A DNA stretch of 64,000 nucleotides, from NCBI GenBank assembly GCA_002110485.1, contig MOWL01000001.1:372001-436000 (forward strand). Reading direction: 5' to 3'. Shown here piece after piece: positions 1-11,770 of this stretch (positions within the stretch are counted from its first letter, which is position 1; the number at the start of each line of letters is the position of its first letter). The notes below the pieces were generated by a model. It had not been told where the DNA came from. It was given only the letters and a program-made list of their open reading frames with translations, and did no database searches. This stretch comes from Emergomyces orientalis (Eukaryota > Ascomycota > Eurotiomycetes > Onygenales > Ajellomycetaceae). The translations under genes were made by a program, and so were the position numbers.

Positions 1-2
1 GA

Positions 3-2167
3 AGCGCTGCGGCGTATGACAACAAACCACTGGAGAGGACGATGGTTACAGGACTTCAGATGCCCCCAGAAATTCTTTGGCAAGCAAAGGGTATGGCTTA
101 TACTTCATGTCCCGCCTGTATACGAAATAAGAGAGAGATCTCATATGCTGATGTTAATGTTGATGTCTAAAGCGCTTCTTTTTGCCCACATGAAGGAAGA
201 GGTTGAAGCTACTTTGAAGAAGTACGGAACCGATACCCCTCCTTCACCTGCGCAACTATTTACTATCGCGAATAATCCCGTTGATGGGAATATGCATTTC
301 GTGCAAAAGGTCTTTAAGGGCCCTTTCGAGGTATGAATATATACTACTCTACCCTTCATCATTACCTGCTGACCGTGGAAAGTTCGACGTTCTTTTCTCG
401 TCTGGTTCGTCGCCGGAACCTTTGACTTGTAGGTTGAGCCCCTTTCTGCCATATTCTACAAATGGAGAGCGTGATAGGACTTTATCTAATGCTCGACAGC
501 AACGATACTCACCGAGGAGATTAAAGCTGCTTCAGCCTCCTTTTCTGAAAAGTTCAAGGAGGTATTTTCTCCCTTGGCCCCCTTTAACACACCAAAATAC
601 ACCGAGTTCTCAAAAACCATGTTTTCGAATTTGGTTGGTGGCATCGGATATTTCTATGGCGACTCGGTTGTCGACCGATCTAATGCACCGGAATACGAGG
701 AAGAGAACGAAGGGTTCTGGGAAGAGACGGACCAGGCGCGGGGCCAGGCGAAGCCAAGTATAAGCAGCCCCGCAGAGTTGTTTACAAGCATTCCGTCCCG
801 GCCATTCTTCCCTCGGGGCTTCCTCTGGGATGAAGGATTTCACTTGATCCCAGTTATTGAGTGGGACCCCGACTTGACGTATGTTTGTTACTTGCATCTG
901 GTTTTTGATGGAAACTGCTAACATGCGGTAGTCTGGAAATAACGAAGAGCTGGTTCAGTCTCATGGATGAGGATGGATGGATTGCACGTGAACAGATTTT
1001 GGGCCCTGAAACTCGTAGCAAGGTGCCTCAGGAATTCCAGGTTCAATACCCGCATTACGCAAACCCTCCAACATTATTCATGATCCTTGAGTCATTCGTG
1101 GAGAAAATCCGACCAAACAAGCCAGTGGGCCGTGAACAACCTGAGGTTTACCAATTACCCTCCGGTATCCGATCAGCGTACTTGGAGAATCCGGAGCTTG
1201 CCATTTCGTCTCTTCGCTCTATCTACCCTCTACTTAAACGCCAGTATTTTTGGTTTAAGAAAACACAGTGGGGCGACATTAAATCGTATGATCGGGAAGC
1301 GTTCTCTCTAAAAGAAGCTTACAGATGGCGAGGACGATCTGTTCAACACATTCTCACTTCTGGACTCGACGATTATCCGAGACCCCAACCGCCCCACCCT
1401 GGCGAACTCCATGTCGATTTGATAAGCTGGATGGGAATGATGACCCGGGCTATTCGACGGATTGCCGAAGCCTTGGAAGAAATTGATGACGTGCATGAGT
1501 TCGCGGTGTATGAGAATGCGATTACTCGGAATATTGATGATCTCCATTGGAACAAGGATGCTCAGACTTATTGCGATGCAACCATTGACGATTATGAGGA
1601 GCATGTGCATGTCTGCCACAAGGGATACGTATCTCTTTTCCCCTTTATGACGGGGTTGATACCCGCTGATAGTCCACGGCTTGGACCTATTTTGGATCTC
1701 ATCCAGGATCCAGAAGAGCTGTGGAGCGACTATGGTATTCGCAGTTTGAGCAAAAAGGACGAGTTTTATGGAACGGCAGAAAACTACTGGAGGAGTCCTA
1801 TCTGGATTAACATCAATTACTTGATTCTCAAGAATCTTCTTGTACGTCGAAATCGGATCTAGGAATTCTTTTATTGGAACATTCTCAAAGAACACTGCTA
1901 ACCTTTATGGACATACAGGATGTCGCCACCGTTCCTGGGCCACATCGAGATCAAGCACGTGAAATGTATACCCAATTGCGCAAGAATATTGTTGAGAATG
2001 TGTTTAACCAGTGGAAAAAGACTGGGTTTGCTTGGGAGCAGTATAACCCTGAGACCGGTGCGGGTCAACGAACGCAGCATTTCACGGGATGGACGAGTTT
2101 GGTGGTGAAGATGATGGTCATGCCGGATTTGAGCACAAACCAGAAGACACGCCACGAGGAATTGTAA
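3..2167 (+). CDS. Mannosyl-oligosaccharide glucosidase I (GH63), 5' part missing
   Basis: Glucosidase I of the ER lumen removes the outermost alpha-1,2-glucose from the Glc3Man9GlcNAc2 glycan just after transfer to protein, the first trimming step of N-glycosylation. The window opens inside the gene. I read six exons: 3–90, 173–330, 383–428, 500–878, 932–1841 and 1919–2167. Frames join cleanly across all five GT–AG introns and give about 609 residues, compared with roughly 800 or more for the whole family. The GH63 signature RGFLWDEGFH (near 820–842), with the acidic residues of the catalytic loop, lies at the end of the fourth exon. The LDDYPR segment (about 1363–1381) and the C-terminal ENYWRSPIW block (near 1780–1806) are also typical. 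The N-terminal membrane anchor must lie upstream of base 1. It is convergent with the next gene, about 210 bp away. The family call is firm; the first exon's upstream limit is not visible. Confidence 0.93.
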
Positions 2168-2376
2168 GAGTATCATTAGAAAGGGATATATTTTATTATA
2201 CATGTGTATACAACAGTTCGCTTTTTTTGAGGGGTATCATATCCATATAATAAAGGTTATATTTAGATGTCATGTAACATGTGATGTTGAAGTTTGAAAA
2301 GGCGTCCCCAGCGCCGGACGCCGGCCATCCCGTAATTTCCAATGACCATCATTATTTCATTAGTAATCGCAATTTT

Positions 2377-3431
2377 TTATCTTCTTCGATCGTGGTCATC
2401 GTTTCGCCTGGAGCGGTGATCATGGTGACTGCGACGATCCGTGGGAGACCGGCTCCGTTCACGCCGCAGATGCCTCTCCTCTACTGCTCTCCCTCGCCTT
2501 CGATCTCGACTCCGTGATCTAGAAGACGGACGGCGCTTTTTATGGGAATCTCTATCACCCGATCTCGAACGATGTCTCCGCTTCTCAGTCGATCTCGAGC
2601 GACGCCGGTGTCTTGCTCCATGACCTTTATCCGCAGATATCGAGCGGCGTCTCCGTCTCCCATGACGTTCATCAGCGTTTTGATGTTTCCTACTCTTTCG
2701 CTCTCTTTCTCCTCCACGATCTACATCCCTACTCCTATCTCTTCTTCGACGGCTGCCATCTTCACCACGTTCGCTCGGAATCCCCCGCTCTCTCTGCTCC
2801 CCGCGCCGCTCCAAGCTTTTATCAGGCATCACGATCTCATAGCCCGTCCCTTCCATCATATCCCCCTGATCTCCAGCTTTCATCCCACCCCTCCCTCTAA
2901 ACACCCCGAACCCAACGCCCCTGGAACCGTCACCAACCTCCGTGCCCTCCGGCGCCGCACCAGATTCCTGAATAGCCCTTTCCACCTCTGTTCCCCCTAG
3001 CGGAGTCATATTCGCATTATTGCAGCTCTTCGGGGCGACAGGTAAGCCTAACGCGCGCGCCAGGGCCTCCTGCTCAGCCTCCTTAACGCGTTTAATCTCC
3101 TCCTCGCGCTCCCTGCGTCGTTTCGCCGCAGCTTCTTCGGGTGAGTCTTTTGGATCCTGGTCTCCCTTAGCATACCATGAGAGATCGCGATTTTGCTGCC
3201 AGCGACCGACGGGAGCCATGAGGGAGTGGCCAAGGTAGTTTTCGCGGTGGGTAGAGCTTTTGACGTCGGACCATTGAAATGAGTCGCGGCCACCGCTATT
3301 TGGGCTGAGTTAGTTTGTGGGTTTTATTTTTGTTCATTGTGTAAGTAGGGGAATTTTGCTTTGAGAAGGGTGAATATGTGTGAAGTTTCTTACCGGCTGC
3401 CCTCCTTTCGAATACTTGCCACTAGATCCAT
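2377..3431 (-). CDS. MMtag-domain protein with an RS-rich C-terminal tail
   Basis: Two exons on the minus strand: 3394–3431 (ATG at 3431) and 2377–3295, joined over a short intron, giving 318 residues. The first 60 or so residues carry the conserved MMtag block (multiple myeloma tumour-associated protein 2 family), including DLVASIRKEG, ENYLGHSLMAPVGRW and LSWYAKG. After a charged coiled-coil-like stretch (EEAAAKRRREREEEIKRVKEAE) comes a long tail packed with RS, RD and RRRR runs (roughly residues 190–318), like the RS domains of splicing factors. The family's molecular role is poorly known; human C1orf35/MMTAG2 is a nuclear phosphoprotein. A nuclear, RNA-associated role here is inference from the RS tail. 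It is convergent with the glucosidase gene upstream. Confidence 0.85.
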
Positions 3432-3835
3432 GATTGCTGGTGAGGTGTGTGTATATTGGCGGTCTTACTTATCTCTAACTCCCAAAGATTGTTAAGTTTG
3501 AGCTTTGAATCTTTGAAGTTATGATAACAGTCATGTGACTTTCGGGGTAACTGGATGGGAATACATTGACGCACAGACCACAAATTGGTCTGTGATATCT
3601 GGGGGAAAATAGTCTAACTTAATAAGTCATTAGTAGGTTGAGCTATGACCTCAATGACCGCCTTCAACATAAAACCTCACATCTGGAATTATTTATGCAC
3701 GAAAATCCGGTATCAGTCAGCGGTTCGGAGCATATAGATCATATGCAGTGCTGACTGGCGAGTTATTCGACCAGCCGATATCCTCGTTGCATAGTACATA
3801 ATTGCCATAGTTCACCCTCGTCGTGCTAAGCTTAC

Positions 3836-4134
3836 CATTGAAGACCCTCTGAGATGAACGGCTCCATTTATTGCCCGCATCTCCTCGGCTTTCACAATTT
3901 TGTTGGCTGCCCAAGCCTGGGGCAGTCGGGTTGTATAGCCTTCATTGATGTTAAAGATAATACCTGGAATTTCTGTTATACCCGTTGAAATATCTCATGG
4001 GGCGGAGAAACACTTGCCCGTCGACGGGAGGCTCGCTTGGTCGCCTCCCAGTCGAAGAGCGTGACGAAACGATTCGAGTAAAGGAGAATGGCGTTGAGAT
4101 AGGCAGTGAATATGTATGATACCGTCCATGACCA
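3836..4134 (-). pseudogene. Unrecognised coding-like fragment between the MMtag and Crt10 genes
   Basis: Two adjacent minus-strand stretches read like protein rather than noise. The first (about 3982–4134) starts right after an AG acceptor and runs WTVSYIFTAYLNAIL through LFDWEATKRASRRR to a GTATAA donor-like site. The second (about 3836–3943) reads RLPQAWAANKIVKAEEMR to SSM, followed by a good GTAAGC donor. The simple splice between them does not keep frame (phase 0 against phase 1), no start codon is obvious and no downstream exon joins. I do not recognise the family. It may be a decayed gene or a gene whose first exon overlaps the start of the Crt10 gene. Confidence 0.3.
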
Positions 4135-4186
4135 CTAGTAGCATACTGATAGCTCTTGTGATGAGATTTGATCTGGGCTAATAATC

Positions 4187-6902
4187 ATGGTTAATTGGAT
4201 GAACAGTTTGCTCGGTATGCCCGCGGTGTAAGCATACTACATTGCAGCCTGAACACCCCTACTAACGAAGATATTCAAGAGGATATGATGCAGTCCCTCC
4301 TAGGACTGCTTACTGGCGGAATAATTTGGTATGTTACCTGGTTTCAACCACCTCCCCCTAGCCGATGCATTGCCTGACAATGCCCCCTCCAGACCGCCCT
4401 ATCTCAGCACCGCAACCTTTATTTTGTTGCCTTTGAACATCAAATCTATGTATATCAACCTTCTACTCGCGGGCTGGCGCTTGGGCCTAAGCCCGCAATG
4501 ATAATAACCCCGGTGGCGAAAAATCCCCGCGCGCCCGGTTACATCATGCGGCATAAGCCACACATTATAAACGCCATTCGTGTTGATGATCTCGGCCATG
4601 AGGAGATATTACTTCTCGCTACTGATTGCGGTAACGTTGCAGCCTATCGGACAGAGCGTATATTTGCGGTCATCGATGAAGCCAGTGTGACTGGGAATGG
4701 CAAGCCAATAGAGCTTGGTGAACTTGTCGACTGCTTTTTTAGCGACTGGGTAGGCCAAAGTGCCTGGGGCCTTGCGATCCACAAGACTGCTAGAATGATT
4801 GCAGTTAGCTGTAATTCGTGGTGTATTACGGTTTTCGCCTTTGCATTGGTGGATCATTCACCCGTTGCGGGCGATGTTGGAGAGAACTTGAAGACTGCCC
4901 AGACTTCTACAACGGCTGATCAAGCCTTGGAGTGGATTAATGTAAGCTCAGAATCACAATATAGCATACTAAGGCGGATAAGACCAGATAAACGGCGGAT
5001 CTGTAACATCCGGTTCACTCTAGTTGGCCACATAAAGAATATTCCGAATATTGACTTTTTAAACTCCGATCTTGATCCCAACGGCGATTGGTTGATCAGT
5101 ACTGATATCAGTAACAAACTTATGATATTCAATATCTGGGAATATCCAACTCCTGTGAGAGTCGTCGACATCCAACAGGATCCACCCAATCATCCAGGTC
5201 GTGCACATGACAAGTAAGTTTGTTCCGTATCTCTCTAGAGGCAAAATCTCTAACTCCTTCAACTGTTAGTCGTCAACTGGGGTGGAACGTTCTGGCTCTC
5301 GATCCACGTAGTTTTAGGCCCAAAGCGACGCTGAAAAGGGCATGTGGCGGCACTCCCCGCAGATATTCTAATAATGAAGACGTGTATGATTTGAGCGCCC
5401 TTGCTCAACGCATTCGGTCTGATTATCTGCCAGAGGACTCGCCGAATTCGGGTGTCGTTACTGATGAATCAGAGGATTCATCAGACGAGATGTTTTCACT
5501 TGGATCTGATATTTCATTTCGACCAGACTCGCCACTGGGCACTGGCGAGTCAAGTTTCAATCGTTCCTCACCGCCCTTTTCGGCGTACAGGGATGAAGGA
5601 AGGGGTAATAGGGGTAATCAGATGCATTTTAGAAATCTAGAGGACGAGGAAAATATGGATTTAGATGGCGGTGTGGAGCCGAATGGACAAATGCATGTTT
5701 TACTTCAGGATTCGACCGTAGACTCAATGGGGGATACCACTTCAAATAGTGTGGTTAATCCCCTCGCAGTGTCATGGCCTTCGCTTCAGGGTGACTCGCC
5801 AGGCCTAATAACTGACATTGAGCTCGTTGATGACCTTCTTCTTTCTGTAATAGACACCGCAGAAGACATGCCTAATAATGATGATAACGCTGCCATCTAC
5901 GAGGGTAACGGAAATGATGGTGATGAACATATTAATGATCACGGGGAAGGAGAAGATGGCGAAGGGGAGGAGGGCGATGTCACCCAAGGCGAGGACGAAG
6001 TGTACAACTACGAATATGCTGCGTTCCAGTATGGAGGGAGCAATGGCGACAATTCTCTCCTCGAAAGTCTCCAACAACATAGCCCGGGTGGCGGCTCTTT
6101 TGATGAACTCTTCCCCGATATTTCAAGCTGGCTACCCGGGGCTGAGGATCCAGAACTCCCCAGACCCCTTTTCGCAGACTTCCCTATTCTTCATTTCACC
6201 CAAAATTCAGTCCGCATGTTCCCCCATCCATTCGCGAAAATGTCGTCCATCATCCTCCGGGACGCTCTGAGCCAAGATCTAAACGACATCCCTCCAAATC
6301 TCGACATGGTCGAGCGTTTCAACATGGTGCATCAGATCCCGGAGCTTGGCATTGTCCTGGCGGCTTCCCAAAAGGGGCGGGTCGGAATCTTCTCTCTGAC
6401 TGAATCTCCTGAGGGCGTGGCTTTTAGACTGGACCATATCATTCCATTCGAAAGTCAAGAACGACGGGGTGCCCGGCCCTTAGTTCAAATTGCGGGAATG
6501 GCGGTCGGCCCCGTGGAGAACCACCTCATTCCGCGGGATGAGATCAGCTCCTCTACATCCCCTCAAAAATCACAAGATAACCTCGTCACGGCTCCTGTGC
6601 ACTCTCATCACTCGCACCACAGCCATAGCATACGAAGTCATACCAGGAAAACCCAAAGAATACCGGAGGGGAAAATTAGCATTCCCACCTCTGACAACCA
6701 CGAGGAATCCGATAATGGTTGGGCACTTCGCCAAGAGCAATGGCACGGCCTTGAGTTCTCGCGGCGCTACCGCCTCCTATTAATGTATACCAATCTTACC
6801 GTAATGCACTATGAGCTCTATTATGACTGGCCCGCAGATATGATGGGGCCTCATGGCCGGCTTCTGCATGAGGTTGGGAGAGGATCGCTGCTGAGGCCGT
6901 AA
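4187..6902 (+). CDS. Crt10-type WD40-like regulator of ribonucleotide reductase
   Basis: Yeast Crt10 represses RNR gene transcription and associates with the Rtt101–Mms1 ubiquitin ligase. My model has four exons, 4187–4227, 4280–4328, 4393–5213 and 5270–6902, totalling 847 residues. The first two exons are tiny; they were placed because a TACTAAC branch site precedes the 4280 acceptor and because frame continuity then gives the family-like AYWRNNLTALSQHRNLYFVA. Beta-propeller-like segments follow (LYFVAFEHQIYVYQP, ILLLATDCGNVAAY, NGDWLISTDISNKLMIFNIW). The middle (roughly 5400–6050) is a long acidic low-complexity region. A histidine-rich patch (HSHHSHHSHS) lies near 6600. The C-terminal part resumes the propeller pattern and ends with YTNLTVMHYELYYDWP. 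The start codon is the weakest part; family membership is well supported. Confidence 0.8.
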
Positions 6903-8000
6903 TCAGAGCGACCTATTTTCTCTCGTCTTTCAATTTTCGGGTTCTAAATTGTCATTTATGTGATCCTTGTTTCGCATCTTTTGAAACTATAATTTTTACT
7001 TTATTTTCTGGCGATTCTTTTCGGTTCGATTATTTATCTCGATTTTTCGGTATGGGCTTTTAATCTTGGTGGATCAGCTATCCAGGGCGGCAGGAATTTG
7101 TTTTCGCATTATTTACCCTAACTCTTTGATTTATCCCCTGGGAATTAGAATGTTACCTAAGTAACTAGTATCGCTGTCTACGGGAACTAGTAGCATCATT
7201 GAGAGGGGTGATTGAAATGTTGTATATAAAGTGACGTAATTAGGACGTGCCAAGCGGGTAAAAAGTCCCCAACCAGGTCGGGCCGTGCTTGTTAAGCCTT
7301 ATTTTTGAAGCTGCTCTCTAAAAAAATCTCCAAATATGTTCATTTTCTCTTTGTTGCGGTATAAACTATGTCTGCATGTTCTCTATGCAGCGAATACAAT
7401 ACAAAACAGAATGGGGACACATGTTCAAATAACCAAAAGGGGATATATATATGGGCAACGATAATGTAATGTGGTTATGACCATGTATATATACACAATG
7501 ATATGTATACGAGGTTTTAATAGGGTATATGAAATGACGTAAACGGTAGGCTTCTTACCAATGAAGGGATGAAATCGCAAGTATCTAACATTTGACCATG
7601 GCGTACGAAGGGGCGTGAAATATTTTATTGAGGGAGGTGGGGGGTATATAGGGGATCCAAGATTTGTGCAGTACAATATGTGAAGGGGAAAGAGTAACAT
7701 GGCTGGACATAAAAGTATACAAGGGCATTTGAGAATGGACGTAAAGTTCTTTTCAGGCTGAATCATGTCGCAATGCAAAAGTGCTAAATCATTGCCAAAA
7801 CATAAAAAAAATTGACTTAGTCAAAATGAAGATACACAAAAACATGATGCTTCATTTCAGTGGGGAGGATATGGATTGTAAAGCAAAAGGCGGGGCATAT
7901 CTTTCGTGCATCCAAGAGCATGTTGTTGAAGATGTACAGGAACACGAACTCCTCTTCTTAAAGAGATAAAGGGGGGTTGAGGCGATAGCCATCATCGTTA
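6903..8000. other. Intergenic 3' region between convergent Crt10 and RBR genes
   Basis: This AT-rich gap holds the downstream ends of two convergent genes. The short open frames here are AT-rich and lack family-like sequence. Two copies of the ACTAGTA core lie at 7164–7170 and 7186–7193. I see no gene. Confidence 0.6.
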
Positions 8001-9911
8001 TCAAAAATCTTCTAACTCATCACTGTCCCATTCATCTTCTTGGTCATTCTGCACCAGCTCCAGAAATCGCTGCAACCCAGGCATTTGTCTCAGGTTCGGG
8101 GGTGCATTTGGCGGGTTATGCTGCTGACCGCGGGCCTCAGCCATCGCTTGAACCTGCAACTCTCGCTCCGCGGCTGCAGCACGGGCTGCATCGTCTGGAC
8201 GACGGCCATTTTGCTGGTTGGCATTAGCACCAGGAGGCACCGGTGCGGGGGGCGGCGCGCGAAATCGTGCTGCATTTGGGGGAACTGGTGCTGGAGGAGG
8301 TGGCGGGTGTCGTTGATATTGTTGATTCGGGTTTCGGCCCTGGTTGTTCGCTCCTTGTCTGTTGTTGCCAGTTTCAGCAGCTATTTCCCGTTCAAGGTCT
8401 TCAACATCATCATCGTTGTCCATGCCAGCTTGCATTTGTGCAGCGACACGGTCCCAGTCCGGTCCACCGGGTCCGGAATCATGGCCTTCTTCCAATTCCC
8501 AAAGTCGCATGTAGCAACTCCCATTCGGGTCGTTGAAATGGCTATATGGATTGGATTCAAAGAGCCAGCTTGAGCAAAGGTAACAAAAGTGGGTGTTGCA
8601 TTTGAAACAGATCATGTGGTTGCAGCCCATTGCTTTTTGGCAGCGAGCATCACAAGTTGGGCACGGTGCGGTGTATGTCTTGATGTATTCTTCGCTTGCT
8701 TTGTCCGCTGCTGACAGTTCTGCCGCTCGCCGTGGATAGCAGAACGCCAGCTCCCCGTGCCAACCCTTCTTGCAGACGCAACAGAATGCGTAACTGCAAG
8801 CTTCACATACCGAAAGACGCTCTGACATGGGTGGAAGCTGATCTTCTGTTCCAAGGGGGTCAAATGGGGCGCGTGCATTTTCATCGTCCTCATCGTCGGA
8901 TGAGTCGATCTCCTTGTTTATCGAATCTGCGGGTTTCGGATGTCGTTTAGAGCGAGCGGCACCTTGGCACCACTGGCGAGGACAATAAATAGTTGTTTTG
9001 TCTGACTCCAATTTCCGTTTCCTTTTGAGGTGGACGTAGCGCTGGACAACTTCCTGATCCAATGGGATTTGTAAAAGCTCACTTGGATTAAGAGTCAGGT
9101 CTTTTTTCTTTTGGCGCTCAGGAGTTGTCGGTTCCCCATGTCCGCGCCGGGGTCCATGTCCTGAATCCCTCGCGCAGTTTGGGGCCAAACACTTCACCTT
9201 ATCAACATCTCCTTCCTTTATACAAGAATTATAAAACCCCTGAAGACAATTAACGCAGAAAACATGGGAGCAGAGCAACATTTGATGACATATTGCCCCC
9301 TTTTTAGGTTCTAGACAAACACCGCACTCGAAAGTTCCCTGATCAAACTTTTCTCGCTGCGCTTGCATGTCAAAATCCATAAGTGCAGCTTTTAAATCTC
9401 GTGACAGGATAACGGGCGCTTCGGGGTCAGGTGAAAGATTGAATGATCGATCCCCTAATTGTTGTAGATGATCGATATAGGCAAAGACGACCACGTCCAT
9501 TCCGCCCTCCTCCCATAATCTCCTGCCGTCAGTTACTAGTTCACCGATCTTTGATGGAGGTAACCATTCTGGATTCGTCGTGATGGAAAAGTGAGGAGGC
9601 GCAAGTGCGGGATACCCGCCCGGAAGTTCAATACCCAGTCTAAGCGGTGGAAGATATGAGAGGTAACATGGTTCTACTTCTTCCGCATCAATACGTAAAT
9701 CGTTTCCATCGTCACGAGCCCCAAGAGATGCCGGCGGAGTTGGGAGTGATGATTGTGGTCGCTGAAAAATAACTTTTAAGGGGGTGGTAGGACACACTGG
9801 AAGTTCAAGGGAAGCCTTGAACTTCGAATCAGGGTCTATAACGATTTCGGGGTATATGGCAGCAATGGACGACAGCTCAACAGCTCTTTCGTCCCCGCAA
9901 AAGTCGTCCAT
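8001..9911 (-). CDS. RWD-RBR E3 ubiquitin ligase (Itt1/RNF14 type)
   Basis: A single uninterrupted exon of 636 residues. Residues 1–155 form an RWD domain (AVELSSIAAIYPE, LPGGYP, PP). Residues 196–246 are RING1 (CGVC, CSHVFC, C-x5-C). About 310–391 is the IBR (YCP, CEAC, FCCVCKKGWHG), and 417–446 is RING2 (CPTC, GCNHMICFKC, FCYLC). The catalytic cysteine expected of RBR ligases corresponds to Cys430 in GCNHM. A low-complexity Pro/Asn/Gln stretch (about 520–610) and an acidic tail (DEWDSDELEDF) follow. Yeast Itt1 affects translation termination and mammalian RNF14 ubiquitinates factors on stalled ribosomes. A similar ribosome-quality role is inference from domain order. Confidence 0.93.
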   Translation of the reverse strand: MDDFCGDERAVELSSIAAIYPEIVIDPDSKFKASLELPVCPTTPLKVIFQRPQSSLPTPPASLGARDDGNDLRIDAEEVEPCYLSYLPPLRLGIELPGGYPALAPPHFSITTNPEWLPPSKIGELVTDGRRLWEEGGMDVVVFAYIDHLQQLGDRSFNLSPDPEAPVILSRDLKAALMDFDMQAQREKFDQGTFECGVCLEPKKGAICHQMLLCSHVFCVNCLQGFYNSCIKEGDVDKVKCLAPNCARDSGHGPRRGHGEPTTPERQKKKDLTLNPSELLQIPLDQEVVQRYVHLKRKRKLESDKTTIYCPRQWCQGAARSKRHPKPADSINKEIDSSDDEDDENARAPFDPLGTEDQLPPMSERLSVCEACSYAFCCVCKKGWHGELAFCYPRRAAELSAADKASEEYIKTYTAPCPTCDARCQKAMGCNHMICFKCNTHFCYLCSSWLFESNPYSHFNDPNGSCYMRLWELEEGHDSGPGGPDWDRVAAQMQAGMDNDDDVEDLEREIAAETGNNRQGANNQGRNPNQQYQRHPPPPPAPVPPNAARFRAPPPAPVPPGANANQQNGRRPDDAARAAAAERELQVQAMAEARGQQHNPPNAPPNLRQMPGLQRFLELVQNDQEDEWDSDELEDF

Positions 9912-10895
9912 TTATTTGTATATCTTATCTTTATCTCGTTTTCTATGTAGAAAGAAGGATTGCGGGGTTCGAGGGGGGCGAGAGCCTTGATTCGGGGAAA
10001 GGACACGAGCAGCGGAACATCAAACTGTGAGAATCGAACGTTGACTCATGATTCAGGCAGAAAGCAAAACGGAGCTGTTCAAAAAAAAAATTTCGACTGG
10101 AAAATGGAGGCCTACATGCCATGTGCTGTCATCTCGCCATTGCGGGGGAGCTTCTGGGATAATCGGGAGGCGATCGCACACGGATCTTTGGGCGGAACAG
10201 ACTCAAATAGATATAAATATTTTCCTTCCGGTAAAGGAATATTATTTCTCTCCTCTATTCCAATATGCTGGTTTTGTATATCAAGAAATGAAATGAAAGT
10301 GGGATGGGAGTACTCGGACAATCCCTTTTTGCCGCATAGTTCAATGGGCGTTGGTAGCGAACTTTCCCGTTTCCTGCCCAACATTAGTCAGGCATCACCA
10401 CGCGGCAATTTAGTTCATTTTACCCTGTTTTCTTAAAAAAAACTTTTGCTAGAATACTCCTTATCGTTTCTTTTACCTAGTCCTTAATGCTCTATCCCTT
10501 TTGTAACCGGGTTTCCCCTTGCGCCACATGCATCGCGGGTGAACGAGGCCAGAGTATCGGCTCCCTTGGTTGATATTTATAAATATTTAACCCGCGCCAA
10601 CGCAAGCTGTCTGGCATCTGAACAACCACCCTACTAACTGCATGCTCAATTCACAAAGAACAGTCGCTCATTAATCCATCAATTCATTGTTATGGACAAC
10701 CGCAATGCGAGCTGCATTTGACCTCCATCTCTTATTTTGGCATATTTTGGTTCTGATTCATTCCACCCTCTGTTGGTGACCACCCATCTCTAGAGGGCCG
10801 TTCAATAGCCTTTACCATATCTCTATCTGAAGAAAAACAATACATACACTACCCATTCTGACGCTTCCAGGAGGCTCCCACTCGAGGCGACCAAG
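9912..10895. other. Divergent promoter region, RBR ligase and dolichyldiphosphatase
   Basis: These 984 bp separate two divergent starts. The longest open frame (9960–10436) has no coding character and overlaps the expected 5' region. A tRNA-like T-loop string on the minus strand near 10025 has no matching arms. No gene is called. Confidence 0.6.
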
Positions 10896-11770
10896 ATGGA
10901 AGTTCCTCTGGCATCGCTATCTTTAACTCATGTTCATTATGTGAGTGTGTCCTCCAACCCCCCTAACAGTGCATTGCATCTATCCAACCTAGAAGCTGAC
11001 CTTACACCCCCCGGGAATATTCCCTAGAACCCGGACGACCCTATATCTTACCTTTCTGCCTTACTATCTCTAGCCCCCCAGGCAATATGCATCATTTACG
11101 TGACACTTATCTGGGCGACGCGCGAGGTCGAAGTCCTGCTTATGTTTGCTGGTCAGATGTTGTGTGAAGGGTTAAATTTCTTCTTGAAGAGGTTGATACG
11201 GGAGGAGAGACCACATCGTATGTTTATCTCTTCCGTAATGGCTTAATTGGCACCATATGGATGAACTTTGTAAGAAATGGCGCTAACTGGACTATTTTAA
11301 TTCCTACAGAGATGTTTGGAAAGGGCTACGGCATGCCATCTTCGCATTCGCAATTCGTCACTTTCTTCTCCCTTTCACTTACATTCTTCCTTCTCGTTCG
11401 ACACGTGCCTGACACTTCTACTAATTATTCCTCATCTACGTTTATGCAACGAGTAGCGTTTTCAGTTTTAGCCTGTATATGCGCTGGCGCGGTCTCTGTC
11501 AGCCGCGTATACCTCAATTACCACACTCCAAAACAGGTGATGGCGGGTTGTGGTGCAGGGATGGCGTGCGGAATAGCATGGTTCTGGTTCTCCAGCTACC
11601 TACGACGGGAAGGCTGGATTGATTGGGCTCTGGAAACACCGCTGGCGAGAATGGCTAGAATGAGAGACTTGCTTATTGAAGAGGACCCCGTGGAGGCAGG
11701 TTGGCAAAGGTGGGGGGAAAGGAAATTGGCATCCAAACGGGCGGCTAAAGCTTCTGGTAAACTTAACTGA
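10896..11770 (+). CDS. Dolichyldiphosphatase (Cax4/DOLPP1 type)
   Basis: This ER-membrane enzyme hydrolyses dolichyl diphosphate on the lumenal side so that dolichyl phosphate can be reused for lipid-linked oligosaccharide synthesis. Three exons, 10896–10940, 11028–11217 and 11310–11770, give 231 residues with phases matching at both introns. The PAP2-family phosphatase motifs are complete: K-x6-RP (KRLIREERPH), PSxH (MPSSHSQF) and SR-x5-H (SRVYLNYHTP). Hydrophobic segments alternate with the motifs, as expected for a multi-pass membrane protein. It works in the same N-glycosylation pathway as the glucosidase I at the window start, although the two are not adjacent. Confidence 0.94.

Noticed and set aside
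4923..4975. Possible intron in the Crt10 gene starting at GTAAGC (4941)
   Set aside because: The candidate would be about 40 nt without a branch site, and the unspliced reading continues smoothly into the conserved NIRFTLVGH segment.
10015..10095. tRNA-like T-loop string (GTTCGATTC) on the minus strand
   Set aside because: No matching acceptor, D or anticodon arms can be folded around it.
9960..10436. 158-codon frame upstream of the RBR ligase gene
   Set aside because: Composition is not protein-like and it sits in the divergent promoter region with no family match.
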